50,495 nt of DNA. It comes from Mycobacterium szulgai. GTDB taxonomy: Bacteria > Actinomycetota > Actinomycetes > Mycobacteriales > Mycobacteriaceae. Under the pieces are notes generated by a model. The model did not search any database and was not told where the DNA came from. It saw only the letters and a program-made list of their open reading frames with translations. Below are positions 1-8,506 of this stretch, piece after piece. The stretch lies in contig NZ_LQPW01000152.1 in assembly GCF_002116635.1 (NCBI RefSeq), positions 1 to 50,495 of the forward strand. The letters run 5' to 3'. Position 1 is the stretch's first letter. Each line of letters starts with the position of its first letter. Made by a program: the position numbers and the translations under genes.

Positions 1-1
1 G

Positions 2-3000
2 ATCGGCAACGGCGGCGCCGGTGGCGCCGGCGGTGCCTCGTCGATCGGCAACGGCGGGGCCGGCGGGGTCGGCGGCAACGGCGGCTGGTTGTACGGCAGC
101 GGCGGCGCCGGCGGGGTCGGCGGCGCGCACACCAGCGGAACCGGGACCGGCGGCTTCGGCGGGACCGGCGGGCGGGCCTGGCTGCTGGGCAATGGCGGCA
201 TCGGCGGTGCCGGCGGTTCGGGTGCCAGCGGCGGGGCCGGCGCGCACGGCGGTAATGCCGGATTGCTGTACGGCAGCGGCGGCGCCGGCGGCGCCGGCGG
301 CGCGAACACCACCGCGACGGGCTCCGCGGGCGCCGGAGGCGCCGGCGGCAATGCGTGGGTGCTGGGTAGCGGCGGCGCCGGTGGCGCCGGCGGTACCGGG
401 TCGACTTTCGGCGGCGACGGCGGTGTCGGCGGCCACGGTGGTCTGCTGTCCGGTGCCGGCGGCGCCGGCGGGGCCGGCGGGGCCGGTGGCACCGGCGGCA
501 CCGGCGGCGCCGGTGGCGATGCCGGCTGGTTGTCCGGTAGCGCCGGCGGCGCGGGCGGCGCCGGCGGTGCCGGCCACTCGGGCAACGGCGGACTTGGCGG
601 TGCCGGCGGCTCCGGTGGGTTGTACGGCCCTGGTGGGGGCGGCGGTAACGGCGGCACCGGCATCGGCACCGGGGGCACCGGCGGCCTCGGCGGCAACGCC
701 GGTCTGCTGTTCGGCGCGGGCGGCGCCGGCGGCAACGGCGGCACCGGCGGCGTGGGCGCCAACGGCGGCAGCGGGGGTACCGGTGGCAACGCTGGCTGGC
801 TGTACGGCAACGGCGGCGTCGGCGGTAACGGCGGCAACGGCGGGGCCGGGCTCAACGGCGTCGCGGGTGGGGCCGGTGGCACCGGCGGCAACGGCGGGAC
901 CGGCGGCGCCGGTGGCCGCGGCGGGCTGCTGTTCAGCGATGGCGGCAACGGCGGTAACGGCGGTCTGGGTGGGGCCGGCGGCTCCGGCGGCAAGGGCGTC
1001 GACGGCGCTGCGGGAACCTTCCCCAGCGGTAACGGCGGCAACGGCACCGACGGCGGCGTCGGCGGGGCCGGCGGCAATGGCGGCAATGGCGGCGCAGGCG
1101 GTCGCGGCGGCCTGTTCGGCCACACCGGCAACACAGGCGCAGGCCGGGCCGGCGGTGCCGGCGGTGACGGCGGCGTCGGCGGCAATGGCGGCAACGGCGC
1201 GGCCGGGGACGCGAGTAGCCCCCGCGGTGGTGACGGCGGCAACGGGGGCAACAACGGTGCCGGCGGCACCGGTGGCGCCGGTGGCGCCGGGTCCAGCATC
1301 GGTGCGCACGGCGCGTCCGGCAACACGGTTACCACCTCGGGCGGCAACGGCGGCAATGGCGGTGCGGGCTACAACGCCGCGCTGGGCAACGTCACCGGCG
1401 CCAACGGTGGCGACGGCGGCAACGGCGGCAAGGGCGGCAACTACGGCAACGGCGGCAACGGCGGGGCCGGCGGCAACGGCGCGGCCGGGATGGCCGGGAC
1501 CAACGGCGTCAACCCCGGTGACAGCGGCACCGACGGCCAGGTCGGCGGATCCGGCGGCAAGGGCGGCGCGGGCGGCGCCGGCGGCTCGCTCGCCGGCAAC
1601 GGCGGGACGGGTGGCGCGGGAGGCAACGGCGCCAAAGGCGGGGCCGGTGGGACCGGCGTCGACGGCGCCGACGGTGTCATCACCGTCAACAACGGCGCGG
1701 GTCAAGCCGGCGGCAACGGCGGCAATGGCGCGGCCGGCGGGACCGGCGGCGCCGGTGGGGCCGGCGGCGCCTCGCCACACGGCACGGCGGGCACGGCCGG
1801 CGCCGGCGGGGCCGGTGGTGACGGTGGGGCCGCAGGGCGTCCCGGTGACGGCGGCCATGGCGCCGACGGCATTTCAACCAGCGTCGACGGCGGCGCCGGC
1901 GGCCACGGCGGTAACGCCGGCAAGTTCGGTGCCGGCGGCTCGGGCGGCGCGAACGGCAGCGGCTCGGGCACCGGCGCCCACGGCATCGACGGCGCGAGCA
2001 TCGCCGCCCCGGCCGGCAACGGCGGGGCCGGCGGCGCCGGCTTCAACGCCACCACCGCCGGCGCTAACGGTGGTGCGGGCGGTGCCGGTGGCGACGGCGG
2101 CAACGTCGGCAACGGCGGCGACGGCGGGGCCGGCGGAAACGGCGCGGCCGGCGCGCCCGGCAACAACGGCACCAACGCCATCAACCCGAACGGCACCGAT
2201 GGCCTTACCGGCGGCAAGGGTGGCGACGGCGGCGCGGGCGGTAAGAGCGGCGGCGCCGGCACCCATGGCGGCACCGGTGGGGCCGGCGGTAAGGGCGGCG
2301 ACGGCGGCCAGGGCGGCAGCGGCATCGACGGCACTGCCGGCACTGCGACAGCTGGCGTCGGCGGCAACGGGACGGCCGGCGGCAACGCCGGCGGCGGTGG
2401 CGAGGGTGGCGCCGGCGGTAAGGGCGGTGCGGCCGGCGCGGCCGGTAGCGGTGGCTCGGTGGGCGTCGCGGGCAGCGGTGGCGCCGGCGGTAACGGTGGT
2501 TCGGCGGGTACCGCGGGCAATGGCGGTGCCGGGGCCGCCGGGGCCAACGGCACGGCTGCGAACAGCAACGCCGGGTTCGCCGGCGGTGACGGCGGCAAGG
2601 GCGGCAACGGCGGTAACGGCGGTAACGGCGGTAAGGGCGGGGCCAACGGCAATGGCATCGGCACGGCCGCCGACGGCAACGGCGGCAACGCCAGCAGCGG
2701 CGGCGCCGGTGGTGCAGCCGGAGCCGGCGGCAACGGTGTGGCCGGTGCCGATGGCACCGCCGGGGTGAATGCCGGGGCGGGCCAGGCCGGTGGCGCGGGC
2801 GGGGCCGGGGGCCACGGCGCTGACGGCGGCACCGGCGGCAAGGGCGGCACGGGTACCAACGCGGGCACCGACGGCGCCGGGGGCAAGGGTGGCGACGGCG
2901 GCAAGGCCGGTACCGCCGCGGCCGGTGGCCGCGGCGCCGATGGCACCTCTACCTACATCGACGGCGGCGACGGCGGCGCCGGTGGCGCCGGCGGCGCGGC

Positions 3001-4297
3001 CGGCGCAAACGGCCTGGGCGGTGCCGGCGGCCGGGGCGGCAACGCCATGTTGTACGGCAGCGGCGGCGCCGGCGGAAACGGCGGGACCGGCGCCGACGGC
3101 GGCGCCGGCGGCAATGCGGTGCAAATCGGCAACGGCGGTGCCGGCGGTCGCGGCGGCGACGCTTTGCAGATCGGGGCAGCCGGCGGTAACGGGGGCGCCG
3201 GCGGCAACTCCGGCGTCATCGGCGTGGGCGGCGACGGCGGTAAGGGCGGTCACGGCGGCGACGGCACCTTCGGCGCCAATTCAGTCAACCCACCGCAAAG
3301 CGGGCAGGGAACGACCGGCACACCCGGAACTCCGCTCGGCAGCACCGCAACCGGCCACCCGGGCGGAAACGGCGGAAGCGGCGGAAACGGCTCGGGCAGC
3401 CAGAGCGGTGGCACCGGCGGCGTCGGCGGCACCGGGGACAGCGGCGCCATCAGCGGTGGACAAGGCGGCCGAGCCGGCACTGGCGGAACCGGCGGCACCG
3501 GCGGCATGGGTGGTACCGGCGGCACCGGCGCGACCGGCGGCACCGGCGGCACCGGCGGCACCGGCGGCACCGGCGGAAGCAACGGCGGTCCGGCCGGCAA
3601 CGGCGGAACCGGCGGCACCGGCGGCATGGGTGGTACCGGCGGCACCGGCGCGACCGGCGGCACCGGCACCACCGGCGGCAACGGCGGCATCGGCGGCGCC
3701 GGCGGCCATGGCGGCACGCTGCTGGGCGTTGGCGGCAACGGCGGTGTCGGCGGCGTGGGCGGCACGGGCGGCACGGGCGGAGTGGGTGCCATCGGCGGTG
3801 TCGGCGGCGGCGGCGGTACCGGCGGCATCGGCGGGCCTATCGGCACGCCCGGCGGAAGTACCGTGTTCCCCAACGGCGGCGACGGCGGAAACGGCGGGAC
3901 GGGCGGTACGGGCGGAACCGGCGGAACCGGCGGAACCGGCGGAACCGGGGGCAATGGCGGTGCGGGCGGGGCCGCGGGCGCCGGCGGCATGTTGGGGCTG
4001 GCGGGCACCGGGGGCGCCGGCGGCGCCGCCGGTAACGGCGGCCTGGGCGGCACCGGCGGTCTCGGTGGCCAAGGTGGAGCCGGCGGCGCCGGCGGTGCCG
4101 GCGACCCCGGTCCCACCCCCAACTTCCCCGGCCAGGTCGGCAATGACGGCACCGACGGCGACGCTGGCGCGGGTGGTGCCGGCGGCAAGGGCGGCGCATC
4201 CGGCACGCCCGGTGCCGGCGGTGGCGGATACGTTTCTGGTGCCAACGGAGCGCTGGGCGCAATCGGCGGTACCGGGAGCCTCGGCCCCCACGGTTAA
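2..4297 (+). CDS. PE_PGRS family protein, 3' part (N-terminus outside window)
   Basis: The frame is open from base 2 to a TAA at 4295-4297 and gives 1431 residues, made almost wholly of Gly-Gly-Ala and Gly-Gly-Asn type repeats broken by short hydrophobic blocks such as GGWLYGSGG and GGLLF. This is the PGRS domain of PE_PGRS proteins, which mycobacteria place at the cell surface through ESX-5. The roughly 100-residue PE domain and the true start lie upstream of the window. The C-terminus ends in a short non-repeat tail (VSGANGALGAIGG). Its specific role is unknown. The gene converges on dapC, and a 13-bp duplication separates the two stops. The other frames are also open because of the GGC-rich triplet repeat, but only this frame gives the PGRS pattern. 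Confidence 0.93.
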   Translation: MGNGGAGGAGGASSIGNGGAGGVGGNGGWLYGSGGAGGVGGAHTSGTGTGGFGGTGGRAWLLGNGGIGGAGGSGASGGAGAHGGNAGLLYGSGGAGGAGGANTTATGSAGAGGAGGNAWVLGSGGAGGAGGTGSTFGGDGGVGGHGGLLSGAGGAGGAGGAGGTGGTGGAGGDAGWLSGSAGGAGGAGGAGHSGNGGLGGAGGSGGLYGPGGGGGNGGTGIGTGGTGGLGGNAGLLFGAGGAGGNGGTGGVGANGGSGGTGGNAGWLYGNGGVGGNGGNGGAGLNGVAGGAGGTGGNGGTGGAGGRGGLLFSDGGNGGNGGLGGAGGSGGKGVDGAAGTFPSGNGGNGTDGGVGGAGGNGGNGGAGGRGGLFGHTGNTGAGRAGGAGGDGGVGGNGGNGAAGDASSPRGGDGGNGGNNGAGGTGGAGGAGSSIGAHGASGNTVTTSGGNGGNGGAGYNAALGNVTGANGGDGGNGGKGGNYGNGGNGGAGGNGAAGMAGTNGVNPGDSGTDGQVGGSGGKGGAGGAGGSLAGNGGTGGAGGNGAKGGAGGTGVDGADGVITVNNGAGQAGGNGGNGAAGGTGGAGGAGGASPHGTAGTAGAGGAGGDGGAAGRPGDGGHGADGISTSVDGGAGGHGGNAGKFGAGGSGGANGSGSGTGAHGIDGASIAAPAGNGGAGGAGFNATTAGANGGAGGAGGDGGNVGNGGDGGAGGNGAAGAPGNNGTNAINPNGTDGLTGGKGGDGGAGGKSGGAGTHGGTGGAGGKGGDGGQGGSGIDGTAGTATAGVGGNGTAGGNAGGGGEGGAGGKGGAAGAAGSGGSVGVAGSGGAGGNGGSAGTAGNGGAGAAGANGTAANSNAGFAGGDGGKGGNGGNGGNGGKGGANGNGIGTAADGNGGNASSGGAGGAAGAGGNGVAGADGTAGVNAGAGQAGGAGGAGGHGADGGTGGKGGTGTNAGTDGAGGKGGDGGKAGTAAAGGRGADGTSTYIDGGDGGAGGAGGAAGANGLGGAGGRGGNAMLYGSGGAGGNGGTGADGGAGGNAVQIGNGGAGGRGGDALQIGAAGGNGGAGGNSGVIGVGGDGGKGGHGGDGTFGANSVNPPQSGQGTTGTPGTPLGSTATGHPGGNGGSGGNGSGSQSGGTGGVGGTGDSGAISGGQGGRAGTGGTGGTGGMGGTGGTGATGGTGGTGGTGGTGGSNGGPAGNGGTGGTGGMGGTGGTGATGGTGTTGGNGGIGGAGGHGGTLLGVGGNGGVGGVGGTGGTGGVGAIGGVGGGGGTGGIGGPIGTPGGSTVFPNGGDGGNGGTGGTGGTGGTGGTGGTGGNGGAGGAAGAGGMLGLAGTGGAGGAAGNGGLGGTGGLGGQGGAGGAGGAGDPGPTPNFPGQVGNDGTDGDAGAGGAGGKGGASGTPGAGGGGYVSGANGALGAIGGTGSLGPHG
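3482..3667 (+). repeat. 66-bp exact direct repeat inside PGRS domain
   Basis: Bases 3482-3547 and 3602-3667 are identical. The copies start 120 bp apart and stay in frame. Each encodes GGTGGTGGMGGTGGTGATGG. An in-frame 120-bp period suggests recent duplication by slippage or unequal crossing-over. Confidence 0.85.
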
Positions 4298-4317
4298 CTG
4301 AGGCGGTTAACTGAGGC
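4292..4317. repeat. 13-bp tandem duplication carrying two convergent stop codons
   Basis: GGTTAACTGAGGC occurs at 4292-4304 and again at 4305-4317. The first copy carries the TAA of the PE_PGRS gene (4295-4297) and the second carries the reverse-strand TAA of dapC (4307-4309). GTTAAC is self-complementary, so a single copy would give a stop on both strands. Confidence 0.9.
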
Positions 4318-5392
4318 GTTGGGCCGCGGCGTCGATGCGCTCGTCGGTGGCCGTCAGCGCCACCCGCACATGCTGCGCACCGCGTGGGCCGTAAAAATCG
4401 CCGGGGGCCACCAGGATGCCGCGCTGCGCAAACCAGGCGAGCGTGTCGAGACAGCTTTGGCCGCGGCTGGCCCACAAATACAATCCCGCCTCGGAGTACT
4501 CGATCTCGAAGCCCGCCGAACGCAGCACCGGCAGCAGCGATGCACGCCGCCGCTGGTAGCGCTCCCGCTGCAGCTTCTCGTGAACGTCGTCATCCAGGGC
4601 CGCGACCATGGCCGCCTGCACCGGGGCGGGAACCATCATCCCCGCGTGCTTGCGCACTGCCAGCAACTCGGCGACCAACTCCGCGTCGCCGGCCACGAAG
4701 CCGGCCCGGTAACCGGCCAGCGATGACGTCTTCGACAGCGAGTGCACGGCCAGCAGCCCGGTATGGTCGCCGTCGCACACCGAGGGATGCAGCACCGACA
4801 GCGGCTGGGCGTCCCAGCCCAGACCGAGGTAGCACTCGTCGGAAGCCACCAGGACGCCACGATCACGTGCCCATCCGACGACCTTGCGCAGGTGATCCAT
4901 GCCCAGTACCCGCCCGGTCGGGTTGCTGGGCGAATTGAGATAGATCAGCGCCGGGGTTTGCGGGCCGAGCTGGGTCAGCGAATCCGCACGCAGCACCGGC
5001 GCGCCGGCGAGCCGGGCGCCCACGTCGTAGGTGGGATACGCCAGTTCGGGCACGACCACCACATCCGCGCCGCCCAAGCCCAGCAGCGTGGGCAGCCAGG
5101 CGATGAGTTCCTTGGTGCCGATCACCGGCAACACTGCCGACTCGGCCAGCCCGGTGATGCCGTAGCGGCGCGCCAGCGCCGCCACCGCGGACTCACGCAA
5201 CCGCGCGGTACCGGCGGTGGCGGGATATCCGGGTGCCGAAGCGGCCGCGGCCAGGGCCTCCTGGATCAGCGGCGCGACGGGGTCAACCGGAGTGCCGACG
5301 GACAGGTCGACGATGCCGTCGGGATGGGCCCCGGCCAGCGCTTTCGCGTCGGTCAACGTGTCCCAGGGAAAAACCGGCAGTGACGCCGACAC
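4307..5392 (-). CDS. dapC: N-succinyldiaminopimelate aminotransferase DapC
   Basis: This 361-residue fold-type I PLP aminotransferase acts in the succinylase branch of lysine and meso-diaminopimelate synthesis, transferring an amino group from glutamate to N-succinyl-2-amino-6-ketopimelate. Visible landmarks are GYPATAGTARLRES near residue 56, the substrate-pocket region PELAYPTYDVGARLAG (115-130), NSPSNPTG (153-160), SDECYLGLGW (184-193) and the Schiff-base lysine K221 in HSLSKTSSLAGYRAGF. The GTG start at 5392 was chosen because the protein then begins VSASLPVFPWDTL, as I recall for M. tuberculosis Rv1178; the open frame upstream looks non-coding. It lies 41 bp downstream of fdxC on the same strand, so co-transcription is likely, as in M. 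tuberculosis. Confidence 0.93.
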   Translation of the reverse strand: MSASLPVFPWDTLTDAKALAGAHPDGIVDLSVGTPVDPVAPLIQEALAAAASAPGYPATAGTARLRESAVAALARRYGITGLAESAVLPVIGTKELIAWLPTLLGLGGADVVVVPELAYPTYDVGARLAGAPVLRADSLTQLGPQTPALIYLNSPSNPTGRVLGMDHLRKVVGWARDRGVLVASDECYLGLGWDAQPLSVLHPSVCDGDHTGLLAVHSLSKTSSLAGYRAGFVAGDAELVAELLAVRKHAGMMVPAPVQAAMVAALDDDVHEKLQRERYQRRRASLLPVLRSAGFEIEYSEAGLYLWASRGQSCLDTLAWFAQRGILVAPGDFYGPRGAQHVRVALTATDERIDAAAQRLS

Positions 5393-5433
5393 CCGCCGGC
5401 CGGGCCGTGGGGCCCGTGGACTCTGGGACCCGC

Positions 5434-5760
5434 TCAGTCGTCTTCGCCCTGCGGCGGCAGGTCCTTGACCACTTGCGGGTCGTTCTCGGTCATGCCGACC
5501 TTGGCCGCACCGCCGGGTGATCCCAGCTCGACGAAGAAATCGGCGTTGATCTGGGTGTACTGGCTCCACTGCTCGGGCACGTCGTCTTCGTAATAGATCG
5601 CTTCGACCGGGCACACCGGTTCACAGGCGCCACAGTCAACGCATTCATCGGGGTGGATGTACAGCATCCGGGCCCCCTCGTAGATGCAGTCGACCGGGCA
5701 CTCCTCGATACATGCCTTGTCCTTGATGTCGACGCAGGGCTGGGCGATCGTGTACGTCAC
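5434..5760 (-). CDS. fdxC: Seven-iron ferredoxin FdxC
   Basis: This 108-residue bacterial 7Fe ferredoxin is an electron carrier with one [3Fe-4S] and one [4Fe-4S] cluster. Cysteines fit the family pattern: C9, C17 and C21 with C50 for one cluster, and C40, C43 and C46 with C25 for the other (CVDCGACEPVCP). The C-terminal extension after residue 60 (EQWSQYTQINADFF) is typical of mycobacterial FdxA/FdxC. The start is a GTG at 5758-5760 preceded by GAGGAG on the minus strand. It heads an fdxC-dapC pair. A 151-bp gap separates it from divergent fadH and must hold both promoters. The redox partner cannot be told from the sequence. Confidence 0.93.
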   Translation of the reverse strand: MTYTIAQPCVDIKDKACIEECPVDCIYEGARMLYIHPDECVDCGACEPVCPVEAIYYEDDVPEQWSQYTQINADFFVELGSPGGAAKVGMTENDPQVVKDLPPQGEDD

Positions 5761-5911
5761 GGACGGCTCCTCAACGTGTCCTCTATGTACTGCTAAGTGG
5801 GCTGCTGATCACGTCGCCGGGGCTGCTTCCCAGCGACACATTTGGTTACTGATACTAGACGTAGCACATACACCGCAAGCAATTGGCACGCCCGTCGCGC
5901 GAGGAGACCCA

Positions 5912-7948
5912 ATGACGGATCTGTACCCGAACTTGCTGTCGCCGTTGCATCTCGGGTTTACGACGCTACGCAATCGCGTGGTCATGGGTTCGATGCACAC
6001 CGGACTGGAAGACCGGGCAGGCCATATCGACCGGCTCGCCGAATACTTCGCCGAGCGCGCCCGCGGCGGCGTCGGGCTGATCGTGACGGGCGGCTACGCA
6101 CCCAACCGGACCGGCTGGCTGCTGCCGTTCGCCTCGGAGCTGGTCTCCTCGGCTCAGGCCCGCCGCCACCGGCGGATCACCGCGGCGGTGCATGACGGGG
6201 GCGCCAAGATCCTGCTGCAGATCCTGCATGCGGGGCGCTATGCCTACCACCCCATGTCGGTCAGCGCGTCGTCAATCAAGGCCCCTATCAACCCCTTTCG
6301 CCCGCGGGCGTTATCGGGCCGTGGGGTCGAGGCGACCATCGCCGACTTCGTCCGCTGCGCACAGCTGGCGCGCGACGCCGGTTACGACGGCGTTGAAATC
6401 ATGGGCAGCGAAGGGTATCTGCTCAACCAGTTCCTGGCGCCGCGCACCAACAAGCGCTCCGACTCCTGGGGCGGCACACCGGCCAATCGCCGCCGGTTTC
6501 CGGTCGAGATCGTGCGCCGCACCCGCGCCGCCGTCGGGCCCGACTTCATCATCTGTTACCGGATGTCGATGGCCGACTATGTGGAGAACGGCCAAAGCTG
6601 GGATGAAATCGTCGCGCTGGCAACCGAAGTGGAGGCGGCCGGCGCAACCATCATCAACTCCGGTTTCGGCTGGCACGAGGCCCGGGTGCCGACGATCGTC
6701 ACCTCGGTGCCCAACAGCGCGTTCGTCGACGTCTCCCACGCCGTAGCCGAACAGGTGAGCATCCCGGTGGTCGCCTCCAACCGGATCAACATGCCGCAGG
6801 CGGCCGAACAGATCCTGGCGCAGACCCAGGTACGGCTTATATCGATGGCCCGGCCGCTGCTCAGCGACCCGCAGTGGGTGCGCAAAGCCGAGGCCGGGCG
6901 CGCCGAGGAGATCAACACCTGCATCGCCTGCAATCAGGCCTGCCTCGACCACGCCTTCGCTAAGAAGATGGTGTCGTGTCTGCTCAATCCGCGGGCCGGG
7001 CACGAGACGAAGCTGGTGCTGTCGCCGACGCGGCGCGCCCGTTCGGTGGCCGTCGTCGGTGCCGGCCCGGCCGGTCTGGCCACCGCGCTCAACGCCGCGC
7101 AGCGTGGCCATCGAGTCACGCTGTTCGAGGCCAACGACCGCATCGGCGGCCAGTTCGACCTGGCCCGCCGCATCCCCGGCAAGGAGGAGTTCAGCGAAAC
7201 CATCCGGTACTTCGCGACCATGCTGGACAAGCACGGCGTCGACGTGCGACTGGCCACCCGCGTCAGCGCCGAGGAGCTGCGCAGGTTTGACCCTGAATTC
7301 GACGATGTCGTGTTGGCCACCGGCGTGGTCCCGCGCGTCCCGGCGATACCCGGCATCGACCACCCCAAGGTGCTGACCTATACCGAGGCGATCACCGGCG
7401 CCAAGCCGGTCGGCAAGAAGGTGGCCGTCGTCGGAGCCGGCGGCATCGGGTTCGATGTCAGCGAACTCCTGGTCACCGAACATTCGCCGACACTCAACAT
7501 CAAAGACTGGAAGGCTGAGTGGGGCGTCGTAGATCCGCGCGAGGCGCGCGGAGCGCTGACCACTCCCCTGCCCGCGCCGCCGGCCCGCGAGGTTTATCTA
7601 CTGCAGCGCACCAAGGGGCCGCAGGGCAAGCGACTGGGGAAGACCAGCGGCTGGGTGCACCGGGCGTCCCTGCGGGCCAAGGGCGTACAGCAGCTGTCGG
7701 GGGTGAACTACGAACGGATAGGCGACGACGGCCTGCACATCAGCTTCGGTCCGGATCGGCGACGGCCGCAGCTGCTCGCGGTGGACAACGTGGTGATCTG
7801 CGCCGGCCAGGAACCGGTGCGCGAGCTGGAGAGCGAGCTGCGCCGCAACGGCGTGGATCCGCACATCATCGGCGGCGCCGCGTGGGCCGCCGAACTGGAC
7901 GCCAAGCGCGCCATCGCGCAGGGCACCGAGCTTGCGGCCCGACTCTAG
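5912..7948 (+). CDS. fadH: NADPH-dependent 2,4-dienoyl-CoA reductase FadH
   Basis: This 678-residue iron-sulfur flavoenzyme reduces 2,4-dienoyl-CoA during beta-oxidation of unsaturated fatty acids. The N-terminal half (about 1-335) is an Old Yellow Enzyme TIM barrel that binds FMN. Next comes the [4Fe-4S] motif C337-x2-C340-x3-C344-x11-C356. The C-terminal half carries two Rossmann motifs, VAVVGAGPAGLATAL from residue 379 for FAD and KKVAVVGAGGIGFDVSE for NADPH. The ATG at 5912 was chosen for its upstream GAGGAG (5901-5906) and because the barrel begins right after it (MTDLYPNLLSPL); the frame is open further upstream without homology. It corresponds to Rv1175c. A candidate extended -10 (TACTAG) lies near 5854. 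Confidence 0.94.
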   Translation: MTDLYPNLLSPLHLGFTTLRNRVVMGSMHTGLEDRAGHIDRLAEYFAERARGGVGLIVTGGYAPNRTGWLLPFASELVSSAQARRHRRITAAVHDGGAKILLQILHAGRYAYHPMSVSASSIKAPINPFRPRALSGRGVEATIADFVRCAQLARDAGYDGVEIMGSEGYLLNQFLAPRTNKRSDSWGGTPANRRRFPVEIVRRTRAAVGPDFIICYRMSMADYVENGQSWDEIVALATEVEAAGATIINSGFGWHEARVPTIVTSVPNSAFVDVSHAVAEQVSIPVVASNRINMPQAAEQILAQTQVRLISMARPLLSDPQWVRKAEAGRAEEINTCIACNQACLDHAFAKKMVSCLLNPRAGHETKLVLSPTRRARSVAVVGAGPAGLATALNAAQRGHRVTLFEANDRIGGQFDLARRIPGKEEFSETIRYFATMLDKHGVDVRLATRVSAEELRRFDPEFDDVVLATGVVPRVPAIPGIDHPKVLTYTEAITGAKPVGKKVAVVGAGGIGFDVSELLVTEHSPTLNIKDWKAEWGVVDPREARGALTTPLPAPPAREVYLLQRTKGPQGKRLGKTSGWVHRASLRAKGVQQLSGVNYERIGDDGLHISFGPDRRRPQLLAVDNVVICAGQEPVRELESELRRNGVDPHIIGGAAWAAELDAKRAIAQGTELAARL

Positions 7949-8157
7949 GCCCCCTGGCGGGACCGATTTCACCCACCGCGAAACTGCCGCAATTATGCCT
8001 CTGACCTGCGTATAGTTACGCCCCAAGGGTGCTGCCCGATAAACAGTTTGATAGAAGCAAGCCCGCGGAGCCTGGTAATCTTGGCCAGACGACAACCCGC
8101 TGGGCAGATGTCGTCGCCGTCTGTCTGGCGGTGCAATAAAGGGGAAGGTGTCCACAA

Positions 8158-8496
8158 ATGAGGCTGTCGTTAGCCGGACTTAGCGCCGCCGCTGGTGCTG
8201 GTGCTGTCGCGTTGTCGTTGACTGTTGGTTCTGGGATCGCTTCCGCGGACCCGCTGGATATCGCCATCAACACCACCTGCAATTACGGGCAGATCATGGC
8301 GGCGCTCAACGCTCAGGATCCCGGCGCTGCCGCGCAGTTCAACGCATCACCGATCGCGCAGGGCTGGCTGCACTCGTTCCTGGCAGCGGCTCCGCCGCGC
8401 CGCGCGCAGATGGCCGCTCAGCTGCAGGCCATGCCGGGAGCCGGGCAGTACGTCGGGCTCGTCGAGTCGGTTGCGGGTTCCTGCAACAACTTCTGA
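8158..8496 (+). CDS. Secreted TB8.4-like antigen (mycobacterial hemophore-like family)
   Basis: This 112-residue secreted protein is close to the M. tuberculosis low-molecular-weight T-cell antigen TB8.4 (Rv1174c). A Sec signal peptide (1-30, ending GSGIASA before D31) precedes a small helical domain with two cysteines, C41 and C109, likely a disulfide. Conserved blocks are NTTCNYGQ, ALNAQDPGAAAQFNASP and GLVESVAGSCNN. The family resembles the mycobacterial hemophore-like domain, so haem binding is possible but inferred. AAGGTG 8 nt upstream of the ATG serves as ribosome site. The 209 bp between fadH and this gene is ample for its own promoter. It ends inside a palindrome shared with the convergent neighbour. 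Confidence 0.92.
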   Translation: MRLSLAGLSAAAGAGAVALSLTVGSGIASADPLDIAINTTCNYGQIMAALNAQDPGAAAQFNASPIAQGWLHSFLAAAPPRRAQMAAQLQAMPGAGQYVGLVESVAGSCNNF

Positions 8497-8506
8497 GCCG
8501 GCTCAG
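8493..8506. other. 14-bp perfect palindrome spanning two convergent stop codons
   Basis: CTGAGCCGGCTCAG is identical on both strands. It holds the TGA of the TB8.4-like gene (8494-8496) and the reverse-strand TGA of the isomerase-like gene (8503-8505). It has no loop or T-tract, so a classic intrinsic terminator is not supported. Confidence 0.8.

Noticed and set aside
21..2768. A 915-residue forward frame in another phase of the PE_PGRS gene (Ala/Pro/Thr-rich)
   Set aside because: The overlapping frame gives the correct Gly-Gly-x pattern; this one is compositional.
1702..3253. Long antisense frames through the PE_PGRS gene, 400-460 residues, rich in Pro or Ala
   Set aside because: They are mirror images of the GGC-rich repeat, with no start signals or recognisable domains.
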